Assembly (NCBI RefSeq): GCF_023093595.1
Contig: NZ_JALLIK010000107.1
Coordinates: 138,805-202,804, forward strand
Direction: 5' to 3'
Length of the DNA stretch: 64,000 nt
DNA from: Thauera aromatica_A
Lineage (GTDB): Bacteria; Pseudomonadota; Gammaproteobacteria; Burkholderiales; Rhodocyclaceae
Below are positions 15,265 through 23,443 of the stretch, piece by piece (within the stretch, counting starts at the first letter, position 1; each line of letters begins with the position of its first letter). The notes below the pieces were generated by a model. The model was not told the DNA's origin. It searched no databases and saw nothing but the letters and a program-made list of their open reading frames with translations. The position numbers were made by a program, and so were the translations under genes.

Positions 15265-17941
15265 AGCCGCTGCGCAAGCGCCCTTTCCGATCGTCGGCAT
15301 CGGTGCCTCCGCCGGCGGGCTCGAGGCCCTCGAACTGGTCCTGGGGCACATGCCGCCGGCCTGCGGACTAGCCTTCGTCGTCATCCAGCACCTCGATCCG
15401 GCCTACAAGGGCATCATGGTCGAGCTGCTCCAGCGCACCACCGCGATGCCCGTCGTCCAAATCGCGGACGGGATGAAGGTCGAGCCGGAGCACGTCTATG
15501 TGATTCCGCCCAACCGCGATGTGTCCATCCTGCACGGAGTGCTGTATCTGCTCGAGCCGGCCGCGCCACGCGGCCTGCGCCTGCCGATCGACTACTTCTT
15601 CCGCGCCCTGGCCGACGACCAGCAGGAGCGCAGCATCGGCGTCATCCTCTCGGGGATGGGCTCGGACGGCACCCTGGGCCTGCGCGCGATCAAGGAGAAG
15701 GCGGGCGCGGTGTTCGTCCAGTCCCCGGCCTCGGCCAAGTTCGACGGCATGCCCCGCAGCGCGATCGAGGCCGGTCTGGCCGACCTCATCGCCCCAGCCG
15801 AGGAACTGCCGGACAGGATCATCGCCTATCTCCAGCACCTCCCGGCGCCACTCCGCGCGCCCGACCCGGTGCAGGCGGACACCGACCAGAGCGGGCTCGA
15901 TAAGGTTCTGCTGCTGCTGCGCGCGCACACCGGCCACGACTTCTCGCTGTACAAGAAGAGCACACTGTACCGCCGCATCGAGCGCCGCCGGGGCCTGCAC
16001 CAGCTGCCCCGGATCGCGGACTATGTCCGCTACCTGCGCGAGAATCCGCACGAAACCGAATTGCTGTTCAAGGAACTGCTGATCGGTGTCACCCGCTTCT
16101 TCCGCGACCCGGCGGTATGGGAGCAGTTGCAGACCGAGGTGATCCCGGCGCTGCTCGCCGCCCACCCCGACGGCGGCACCCTGCGGGCGTGGACGCCGGG
16201 CTGTTCGACCGGCGAAGAAGCCTACTCGCTCGCCATCGTCTTCCGCGAAGCGCTGCAGCGGCTCGATCCGGCGGCCCACTACGCCTTGCAGATCTTCGCC
16301 ACCGACCTCGACCACGACGCCATCGACAAGGCGCGGGCCGGCGTCTACCCGGCCAACATCGCCGCAGACGTCGCCGAAGACCGCCTGCGCCGCTTTTTCG
16401 TGCAGGAGGAGCGCGGCTACCGGGTGGGTAAGGAGATCCGCGAAATGGTGATCTTCGCCCCCCACAACCTGGTCATGGATCCGCCGTTCACCAAGCTCGA
16501 CCTGCTGAGCTGCCGCAACCTCCTGATCTACCTCGAGGCCGAACTGCAGAAGAAGCTGCTGCCGCTGTTCCACTACAGCCTCAATCCCGGCGGCATCCTG
16601 ATGCTGGGCAGCGCGGAGACGGTCGGCGACGCGGCTGCCCTGTTCATGCCGCGGCCGGGCCGGACTCGGCTCTACCAGCGCCGGGACAAGGAGATGCGGG
16701 CGGCGCTGGCCGAGTTTCCATCCGCCTTCGTGCGCCAGCACGCGCGCACCGACCCGGTGGCGGGATCGGCCCCTCCGGTGCAGACGCCGCTGTCCGCCCC
16801 CAACCTGAAAGCGCTGACCGAATCCCTGCTACTGCAGCACTATTGCCCGGCCGCCGTGCTGACCAACGACAAGGGCGACATCGTCTATGTCAACGGCAAG
16901 ACCGGCAGGTACCTGGAGCCGGCCGCCGGCAAGGCAAACCTCAACGTCTTTGCCATGGCCCGGGAAGGCTTGAGCAGCGCGCTCGATGCCGCCTTCGCCA
17001 AGGCCGTCCGGCACAAGGTCACGGTGCTGCTCAAGGCGGTGCCGGTCGGAACCGAAGGCGGGACCCAGTTCATCGACCTCACCGTGCACCCGCTGGCCGA
17101 ACCGGCCGCCCTGCTGGGGATGGTCCTGATCGTGTTTGCCAACATCGCCCCGCCGGCGGCCGCGAACGCCTCGGAGCAGAGCGGACCTAGCGCCGACGAT
17201 CACCTCAGGCTCGCCGCCGTGGCCGACCAGCTCAAGCAGTGCCGCGACGAACTGCAGATCACGCGCGAAGAGATGCAGTCCTCGCAGGAAGAACTCAAGT
17301 CCGCCAACGAAGAACTCCAGTCCACCAACGAAGAACTGCAAAGCACCAACGAGGAGCTGACCACCTCCAAGGAAGAGATGCAGTCGATGAACGAGGAGCT
17401 GCAGACGGTCAACCACGAACTGCAAGCCAAGGTCGACGAGTTATCGCAGGCCGGCGACGACATGAAGAACCTGCTCAACAGCACCGACATCGCCACCCTG
17501 TTCCTGGACGACGAACTCAAGGTGCGGCGCTTCACCACCCAGACTACGAGCATCATCAAGCTGATCCCCGGCGACGCCGGCCGGCCCGTCACCGACCTCG
17601 TCACCGAGCTCGACTACCCGACGCTGGCCGAGGATGTGCACGAGGTCCTGCGCTCGCTGATCTTCCACGAGCGCCAGGTGCCCACCCGCGACGGGCGCTG
17701 GTTCACGGTGCGGATCATGCCCTACCGCACCCAGGACAACCGCATCGACGGGGTGGTGATCACCTTCATCGACATCAGCATGACCAGAGCGCAAGAGGAA
17801 ACCTTGCGCGAGGCCCTGTCGGCCCTGCGCGGACGCTTCGCGGCGCAGACCGGCGAGCTCGACCGGGCCCGGGCGCTGGAGCTGGCATTGAAGAAGGCAC
17901 AAGCTATCCTGGAAAAGCGCCTCACCAGCCAGAAGACGTAA
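15206..17941 (+). CDS. CheB methylesterase-CheR methyltransferase-PAS fusion
   Basis: This fusion of about 911 residues has three parts. The CheB methylesterase (about 30-215) has the catalytic serine in GIGASAGGLEA, the histidine in IQHLDP and the aspartate in SGMGSDGTLG, but no receiver domain in front. The CheR methyltransferase (about 225-495) has LLIGVTRFFRD and the SAM-binding WTPGCSTGEEAYSLA, followed by IFATDLDHDAI. A coiled coil built of repeated E-E-L/M-Q-S units (about 685-745, for example SANEELQSTNEELQ) leads into a PAS domain (about 755-870). Such proteins in other bacteria work outside canonical chemotaxis, in sensory phosphorelays. The ATG at 15206 overlaps the upstream gene by 59 bases; no later in-frame start precedes the CheB core. 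No chemoreceptor lies nearby. Confidence 0.9.
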   Translation: MPRTPPRTRPHPPPANAAAEAAAQAPFPIVGIGASAGGLEALELVLGHMPPACGLAFVVIQHLDPAYKGIMVELLQRTTAMPVVQIADGMKVEPEHVYVIPPNRDVSILHGVLYLLEPAAPRGLRLPIDYFFRALADDQQERSIGVILSGMGSDGTLGLRAIKEKAGAVFVQSPASAKFDGMPRSAIEAGLADLIAPAEELPDRIIAYLQHLPAPLRAPDPVQADTDQSGLDKVLLLLRAHTGHDFSLYKKSTLYRRIERRRGLHQLPRIADYVRYLRENPHETELLFKELLIGVTRFFRDPAVWEQLQTEVIPALLAAHPDGGTLRAWTPGCSTGEEAYSLAIVFREALQRLDPAAHYALQIFATDLDHDAIDKARAGVYPANIAADVAEDRLRRFFVQEERGYRVGKEIREMVIFAPHNLVMDPPFTKLDLLSCRNLLIYLEAELQKKLLPLFHYSLNPGGILMLGSAETVGDAAALFMPRPGRTRLYQRRDKEMRAALAEFPSAFVRQHARTDPVAGSAPPVQTPLSAPNLKALTESLLLQHYCPAAVLTNDKGDIVYVNGKTGRYLEPAAGKANLNVFAMAREGLSSALDAAFAKAVRHKVTVLLKAVPVGTEGGTQFIDLTVHPLAEPAALLGMVLIVFANIAPPAAANASEQSGPSADDHLRLAAVADQLKQCRDELQITREEMQSSQEELKSANEELQSTNEELQSTNEELTTSKEEMQSMNEELQTVNHELQAKVDELSQAGDDMKNLLNSTDIATLFLDDELKVRRFTTQTTSIIKLIPGDAGRPVTDLVTELDYPTLAEDVHEVLRSLIFHERQVPTRDGRWFTVRIMPYRTQDNRIDGVVITFIDISMTRAQEETLREALSALRGRFAAQTGELDRARALELALKKAQAILEKRLTSQKT

Positions 17942-17988
17942 CGCCGTGCTGGCGGGGCAAGGACAAGGGGGGAGGTGGAAAAAAGGAC

Positions 17989-20229
17989 ATGAAAGCAGGC
18001 AAGCTTCCCGGCGCCGCCGAACTGCGCCGGCGCGCCGAACAGCACCTGCGCGGCATCGCACGCCCCCCTCGCGTGCAGCCCGAAACACAGCGCCTGCTGC
18101 ATGAGCTGCAGGTGCACCAGATCGAGCTTGAGCTGCAGAACGAGGAGCTGCGGGCCTCGCGCGCGCTGGTGGAAGCCGGGCTTGCGCGCTACACCGACCT
18201 CTACGACTTTTCGCCGGTGGGCTACTTCACGCTGGAGCGCGACGGCACAATCCTGCAGACCAACCTCACGGGCGCGCGCCTGCTCGGCATCGAGCGCACC
18301 CGGCTGACGGGCAGGCGCTTCGGCGCCTTCGTCGCCGCGGCCGATCTGGCGGGCCTCGACGCCTTCCTGCAACAGGTCTTCACGGCGCAGCCCCACCCCG
18401 CCTGCGAACTGCACCTGAACGGCGAGGGGCGACCGCCGCTGATCGTGCAGATCGAGGCCACGCTTGGCGCCGATGGGCAGGCCTGCCACGCCGTGGTCAC
18501 GGACATCACCGCGCGCGCGCAGGCCGAAGCCCGCCTGCAACTCGCCGCCAGCGTGTTTACCCACGCCCGCGAGGGCATCATCATCACCAGCGCGGCGGGC
18601 ACGATCCTCGAAGTCAACGCCGCCTTCACCCGGATCACCGGCTACCGCCGCGACGAAGCGCTCGGGCGCGACCCGCGCATGCTCGACTCCGGCGTGCAGG
18701 GGCCGGAGTTCTACGCCGCGATGGCGATGGCGCTGGCGCGCGACGGCCAGTGGTCGGGCGAGATCTGGAACCGGCGCAAGAGCGGCGAGGTGTATGTCGA
18801 ATCGACCACCATCAGCGCCGTGCGCGATGCCGACGGCAGGACGCGGAACTACGTCACCCTGTTCACCGACATCACGGCGATGAAGGCGCACCAGCAGCAG
18901 CTTGAGCACATCGCCCACTACGACGCCCTGACCAACCTGCCCAACCGCGTGCTGCTCGCCGACCGCCTGCAGCAGGCGATGCTCCAGTGCGAACGGCATG
19001 AGCGGGCGCTCGCCGTGGCCTACCTCGACCTCGACGGCTTCAAGGTGGTGAATGACCGGCACGGCCACAACACCGGCGATGAACTGCTCATCGCCCTCGC
19101 CCACCGCATGAAGACGGCGCTGCGCGAAGGCGACACCCTGGCGCGTATCGGCAGTGACGAGTTCGTCGCAGTGCTGGTCGACCTGGAGGAGGTGCAGGAC
19201 TGCGTCCCGGTGCTCGTCCGCCTGCTGCAGGCCGCCGCCGCGCCGGCGACGGTGGGCGACGCGCTGCTCCACGTGTCCGCCAGCATCGGCGTCACCCTCT
19301 ACCCGCAGGACGCCGCCAATGCCGACCAGCTGATGCGCCATGCCGACCAGGCGATGTACCAGGCCAAGCAGGCGGGCAAGAACCGCTACCACCTGTTCGA
19401 CGTGGTCCAGGACGTGGCCCTGCAGAGCCGCCACGAGAGCCTGGAGCATATCCGCCGCGCGCTGGCGCAGCGCGAGTTCGTGCTCTACTACCAGCCCAAG
19501 ATCAACATGCGGACGGGCGTGGTGATCGGCGCCGAAGCCCTGATCCGCTGGCAGCACCCCGAGCGCGGCCTGCTGCTGCCGACCGCCTTCCTGCCCATCA
19601 TCGAGGACCACCCGATCAGCGTCGAACTGGGCGAATGGGTGCTGGCTGCCGTGCTCGCCCAGATGAGCGCCTGGCATGCCGCAGGGCAGGGCATCCCGGT
19701 CAGCGTGAACATCGGCGCCCACCAGCTGCAGCAGGACGAGTTCGTCCCGCAGCTCACCGCCCTGCTGCTCGCCCATCCCGATGTCCAGCATCGCTTTCTG
19801 GAGCTCGAAGTGCTGGAAACCAGTGCCCTCGAAGACATGGCGCATGTCTCGGAGGTGATGCATGCCTGCCATGCGCTCGGGGTGCGCTTCGCGCTGGACG
19901 ACTTCGGCACCGGCTACTCCTCGCTCACGTATCTGAAGCGGCTTCCGGCCGAACGGCTCAAGATCGACCAGAGCTTCGTGCTCGGCATGATCGACGACGC
20001 CGATGACCGCGCGATCGTCGAAGGCGTGATCGGCCTGGTGCGGGCCTTCCACCGCGAGGTGATCGCCGAGGGCGTGGAAACCGCCGCGCACGGCGAGCTG
20101 CTGCTGGCGCTGGGCTGCGACCTCGCCCAGGGCAATGGCATCGCCCGGCCGATGCCGGCCGCGGACCTGCCCGCCTGGGTGGCGAGCTGGCACCGCGCAT
20201 GGCCCGAGCGCCGCTGCACCGCACACTGA
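17989..20229 (+). CDS. PAS-PAS-GGDEF-EAL cyclic-di-GMP protein
   Basis: This 746-residue soluble protein has a leading coiled segment (LLHELQVHQIELE), a first PAS (about residues 60-180), a second PAS/PAC (about 185-300), a GGDEF domain (about 305-470) and an EAL domain (about 485-740). The GGDEF active-site loop reads GSDEF (near 386), so cyclase activity is doubtful, although one-letter variants sometimes work. The EAL domain keeps EALIRWQHP, LELEVLE, DDFGTGYSS and AEGVET, so it should hydrolyse cyclic di-GMP. The start at 17989 has purine-rich GGAGG upstream; the ORF extending to 17239 runs through the coding end of the CheB-CheR gene. It follows that gene by 47 bases, so the trio is probably one operon. 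Confidence 0.92.
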   Translation: MKAGKLPGAAELRRRAEQHLRGIARPPRVQPETQRLLHELQVHQIELELQNEELRASRALVEAGLARYTDLYDFSPVGYFTLERDGTILQTNLTGARLLGIERTRLTGRRFGAFVAAADLAGLDAFLQQVFTAQPHPACELHLNGEGRPPLIVQIEATLGADGQACHAVVTDITARAQAEARLQLAASVFTHAREGIIITSAAGTILEVNAAFTRITGYRRDEALGRDPRMLDSGVQGPEFYAAMAMALARDGQWSGEIWNRRKSGEVYVESTTISAVRDADGRTRNYVTLFTDITAMKAHQQQLEHIAHYDALTNLPNRVLLADRLQQAMLQCERHERALAVAYLDLDGFKVVNDRHGHNTGDELLIALAHRMKTALREGDTLARIGSDEFVAVLVDLEEVQDCVPVLVRLLQAAAAPATVGDALLHVSASIGVTLYPQDAANADQLMRHADQAMYQAKQAGKNRYHLFDVVQDVALQSRHESLEHIRRALAQREFVLYYQPKINMRTGVVIGAEALIRWQHPERGLLLPTAFLPIIEDHPISVELGEWVLAAVLAQMSAWHAAGQGIPVSVNIGAHQLQQDEFVPQLTALLLAHPDVQHRFLELEVLETSALEDMAHVSEVMHACHALGVRFALDDFGTGYSSLTYLKRLPAERLKIDQSFVLGMIDDADDRAIVEGVIGLVRAFHREVIAEGVETAAHGELLLALGCDLAQGNGIARPMPAADLPAWVASWHRAWPERRCTAH

Positions 20230-20340
20230 TCGCAGGCCCCGCGCACTGCGGCTCATCGGCACTTGTGTGCGCTGGAAGACAGACAGCCCCCACCGACAGG
20301 ATCACCAATGAAGCTCGTCTGGACAAGAACGGAGGGCGCC

Positions 20341-20487
20341 ATGCTCTACACCATCGCCATCGTACTGCTGATCCTGTGGCTACTCGGGCTGGTCACCTCG
20401 ACCACGCTGGGTGGCTTCATCCACATCCTGCTGGTGATCGCCCTGGTCGTCGTCCTGCTCAGAGTGATCAGCGGGCGCGGCATCTGA
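20341..20487 (+). CDS. Lmo0937-type small membrane protein
   Basis: This 48-residue protein is almost wholly hydrophobic (MLYTIAIVLLILWLLG..., two closely spaced helices), ending LRVISGRGI. It matches the small Lmo0937-type membrane protein family found in many bacteria next to general-stress genes. GGAGG lies just before the ATG. A longer in-frame start at 20263 would add a polar stretch without a better ribosome site. It opens a run of small stress-type genes that all carry strong ribosome sites. Function is unknown. Confidence 0.75.
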   Translation: MLYTIAIVLLILWLLGLVTSTTLGGFIHILLVIALVVVLLRVISGRGI

Positions 20488-20577
20488 ACCGCGCCCCGGT
20501 CGCCGTCCGCCTGCCCGCACCGGCGCCGAGGCGCCCTGCCGGCTCACGGCACGTTCGACTCGCGTTGGAGATCTGCA

Positions 20578-21087
20578 ATGAAAACGACCCATCGACTCGC
20601 CGCGCTGCTGGGGCTCGCCGGCATGCTCACGCTCGGCGCCTGCGGGACCACCAGCGATCCTTACAACCCGGTCGGCGCCGGCTCCTCCAACCAGAGCAAC
20701 GTCTATGCCGGATACGGCATCATCCATTCCATCGAACGGGTGAGCCAGGCCAGCGCGACAACCGGTACCAGCACCGGCATCGGCGGCACCGGCATCGGTC
20801 TGGGCACCGTCGCCGGAGCCGTCGTCGGCGGCGTCGTCGGTCATCAGGTCGGGAGCGGAAGCGGCAACACGGCCGCGACCGTGCTCGGTGCCGCAGGCGG
20901 TGCCTATATCGGCCACGAAATCGAAAAACGCCAGCAGCAGGACCGGCAGCACCAGACGGTGGACGCCTACAAGATCACCGTACGCATGGAAAACGGCGGC
21001 TATCAGGCCCTGATGCGGAGCACTGCCGACGACCTCAGGGTCGGCGACCACGTGCGGATCGTGAACGGCAGCGTCGAGCGCTATTGA
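20578..21087 (+). CDS. glycine-zipper lipoprotein (SlyB/Pcp-like)
   Basis: This 169-residue outer-membrane-type lipoprotein has the lipobox LGAC at residues 19-22 after MKTTHRLAALLGLAGMLT. A glycine-zipper double helix follows (about 65-110, with GIGLGTVAGAVVGGVVGHQV and then GAAGGAYIGHEIEK). A C-terminal domain (about 120-169, YKITVRMENGGYQALM to VRIVNGSVERY) is the fold seen in SlyB-type proteins, which guard outer-membrane integrity under stress. GGAGA precedes the ATG. It is part of the envelope-stress run from 20.3 to 25.6 kb. Confidence 0.88.
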   Translation: MKTTHRLAALLGLAGMLTLGACGTTSDPYNPVGAGSSNQSNVYAGYGIIHSIERVSQASATTGTSTGIGGTGIGLGTVAGAVVGGVVGHQVGSGSGNTAATVLGAAGGAYIGHEIEKRQQQDRQHQTVDAYKITVRMENGGYQALMRSTADDLRVGDHVRIVNGSVERY

Positions 21088-21232
21088 TCTGCCGCGCTTT
21101 CCGCAACGTGCGCCAATGTGCCCTGACGTACAGACCGCCCCCGCGCCACCGGGCATCCTGTGTCCGACGTGACGCCGGAAACCCGGCTCCACGCTGCGCT
21201 CGATCGCCGAGGCAGATTTTCAGGAGACAGCA

Positions 21233-21421
21233 ATGAACAAGGATCAAGTCAAAGGCAGGATGAAAGAAGCGCAAGGCAAGGTGAAGGAAGTCACCGGCAA
21301 GGTCATCGGCAGCCAGCGCCTGGAAGACGAAGGCAAGATCGAGCAGGCCGTCGGCAAGGTCCAGGCCGGCTATGGCGACCTCAAGGAAGACATCAAGGAT
21401 GAAATCAAGAAAGCCGACTGA
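21233..21421 (+). CDS. CsbD-family stress protein
   Basis: This 62-residue, highly charged, helix-forming protein begins MNKDQVKGRMKEAQGKVKEV and ends IKDEIKKAD. It is a clear CsbD/YjbJ family member, typically among the most abundant general-stress proteins in other bacteria; its biochemical role is not known. AGGAGA lies 6 bases before the ATG. The neighbours on both sides are likewise stress-type genes. Confidence 0.9.
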   Translation: MNKDQVKGRMKEAQGKVKEVTGKVIGSQRLEDEGKIEQAVGKVQAGYGDLKEDIKDEIKKAD

Positions 21422-21461
21422 ACCCGCCTTTCATTGCAGGCTTTCATTGCAGGAGTAGACC

Positions 21462-21905
21462 ATGAACTACGAAGAACGCGACACCTATGGCATGTACAAA
21501 GCCACCGCCGGCCTCACGCCGGGCCCCGCTACGGAGCGGGGACCCGGCCCCCACCTGATGGGCGCCGATACGCTGATCGGAAACGACGTCTACAACCGGC
21601 AGGAAGACGATCTGGGCGAGATCAAGGAAATCATGCTGGACGTGCACAGCGGCCGCGTGGCCTATGCGGTGCTGTCCTTCGGCGGCTTTCTCGGTATGGG
21701 CAAAAAACTCTTCGCCGTGCCCTGGAGTGCGCTGACCCTCGACACCGAGCACAAGCGCTTCGTGCTGGACATCGACAAGGAACGTCTCGCCAGCGCGCCC
21801 GGTTTCGACAAGGACCACTGGCCCGACATGGCAGACCCGGCATGGACGCAGTCGATCCATTCCTACTACCGGACCAAGCCGTATCCGGACGACCCGCGCC
21901 ACTGA
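21462..21905 (+). CDS. PRC-barrel domain protein
   Basis: This 147-residue soluble protein carries a PRC-barrel (about residues 25-115): LIGNDVYNRQEDDLGEIKEI opens the fold, and GRVAYAVLSFGGFLG and KLFAVPWSALTLD complete it. Such stand-alone PRC-barrel proteins commonly sit beside CsbD and BON genes; they are thought to be small adaptor domains, but no activity is established. A repeat-rich loop (LTPGPATERGPGPHL) precedes the barrel. AGGAG lies before the ATG, 40 bases after csbD, so the two are likely co-transcribed. Confidence 0.85.
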   Translation: MNYEERDTYGMYKATAGLTPGPATERGPGPHLMGADTLIGNDVYNRQEDDLGEIKEIMLDVHSGRVAYAVLSFGGFLGMGKKLFAVPWSALTLDTEHKRFVLDIDKERLASAPGFDKDHWPDMADPAWTQSIHSYYRTKPYPDDPRH

Positions 21906-21976
21906 GCGCAGATAAAGGCTGAACAGCAGGGCCGCGCCAATCTAACCGGCCGTCTAGCGACTCCGCTGTTCACCAC

Positions 21977-22011
21977 GGCCCCCGGGCTTGGGAGGATGGC
22001 GCCCGGGGGCC
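21977..22011. repeat. perfect 11-bp inverted repeat
   Basis: GGCCCCCGGGC (21977-21987) pairs perfectly with GCCCGGGGGCC (22001-22011) around a 13-base loop, in the 233-base gap between the PRC-barrel gene and the DUF2254 gene. No T-run follows on the plus strand, so this may be a factor-dependent terminator or an RNA-stability hairpin. Confidence 0.6.
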
Positions 22012-22138
22012 GGAACGCCCCGGAACCGGGACATGCGGCGCTGCGGCAGGTCCCGGCCGTGCGTTCCCCTGCGCTTGTAAAGCAGCGAAAGAGAGCGAAC
22101 CGAAGCGACAGCACCCTGCAAGACAACAGGAACCAGGC

Positions 22139-23377
22139 GTGCCAACACAACTGCGCTGGCTAATCACCGAACTCGCCCGCCGCCTCTGGGTGCGGGCCAG
22201 CCTGTTCGCCGTCGCCGGCATTCTCACCGCAATCGCCGCGATCGCCCTCGCGCCGCTCATTCCCGCCGACTGGTCGGGCAAGATCGGCGCCGCTTCGATC
22301 GGCAACGTGCTGCAGATCCTCGCCTCGAGCATGCTCGCGGTGACGACGTTCTCGCTGGCGACCATGGTCGCCGCCTATGCCACCGCATCGAGCGCAACGA
22401 CGCCTCGGGTGGCCGAACTCCTGATCCAGGACAGCAGCGCACAAAATGCGCTGGCCACCTTCGTCGGCAGCTTCCTCTTCAGCCTGGTCGGCATCATCGC
22501 CCTCAATGCGGGCGTGTATGGGGACAGTGGCCGTGTCGTGCTGTTCGTGGGCACGATCGGGGTCATCGCCATCATCGTCATCACCCTGCTGCGCTGGATC
22601 GATCTGCTGGCGCGTTTCGGACGCGTGGGCGATGCCATCGACCGCGTCGAGGCCGTCGCCGCCCATACCATGCGCGCGCGCTGGAAACACCCCTGTATCG
22701 GCGGCCGAATGCGGATCGGACCGGCCCCGGCAGTAGCCTGCGTCGCAAGCACCAAGATCGGCTACGTGCAGCATATCGACGTGGCCGCGCTGGAGCGGAT
22801 CGCCCGCCTGGGCGGCGGCGAGATCCATGTCGAGGCCCTGCCGGGCGACTTCGTCGACACGGTCGTGCCGATCGCCTGGCTCGACTTCGTCGCCGACGCT
22901 GGAACGCTGCAGGCCGTGCGCGAGGCGTTCAATGTCGCCGCGCGGCGCTCCTTCGACCAGGACCCGCGCTTCGGCATCATGGTGTTGTCGGAGATCGCAT
23001 CCAAGGCGCTGTCACCGGCGGTCAACGACCCGGGCACCGCGATCGCCACCCTCGCCTCCCTGGTGCGCGTTCTCGCCATCCTGGCCGAAGCCCGCGACGA
23101 GGACAGCGAGATTTTCTATCCGCACGTGTTCGTTCCGCCGCTTGCCGTAGAGGATCTGTTCAACGATGCATTCTCGCCCATTTCCGAGTCCGGGGCGGGG
23201 ACGCTGGCCGTGGGCATCCGGCTGCAGAAGACCCTGCTGTCGTTGTCCCGCCTCGGCCACCCGGCCTTCCAGGCGGCGGCGCGACAACAGTCGCAGCGGG
23301 CGCTGGGACGTGCCCGGCACACCTTGCCGCTGGCCGAAGACGTGGCCAGGCTCGAGCGCCTGGCAGCCAGGTTCTGA
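22139..23377 (+). CDS. DUF2254 inner-membrane protein
   Basis: This 412-residue protein has four membrane helices in its first 165 residues (ASLFAVAGILTAIAAIAL; NVLQILASSMLAVTTFSLATM; FVGSFLFSLVGIIALNAGV; VVLFVGTIGVIAIIVITLL), then a long cytoplasmic region with the conserved segment FDQDPRFGIMVLSEIASKAL and SPAVNDPGTA (about residues 275-305). This matches the DUF2254 family, of unknown function. The start is a GTG at 22139 with AGGAACCAGG upstream. It follows the stress-protein genes in the same direction and precedes the phospholipase-D-type gene by 66 bases. Confidence 0.82.
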   Translation: MPTQLRWLITELARRLWVRASLFAVAGILTAIAAIALAPLIPADWSGKIGAASIGNVLQILASSMLAVTTFSLATMVAAYATASSATTPRVAELLIQDSSAQNALATFVGSFLFSLVGIIALNAGVYGDSGRVVLFVGTIGVIAIIVITLLRWIDLLARFGRVGDAIDRVEAVAAHTMRARWKHPCIGGRMRIGPAPAVACVASTKIGYVQHIDVAALERIARLGGGEIHVEALPGDFVDTVVPIAWLDFVADAGTLQAVREAFNVAARRSFDQDPRFGIMVLSEIASKALSPAVNDPGTAIATLASLVRVLAILAEARDEDSEIFYPHVFVPPLAVEDLFNDAFSPISESGAGTLAVGIRLQKTLLSLSRLGHPAFQAAARQQSQRALGRARHTLPLAEDVARLERLAARF

Positions 23378-23443
23378 CGGGCGCAGCACCCACGGCAACC
23401 CAGCGCACACGCCGTATCGAACAGCCCGGCGGCCCCTTCCGAG

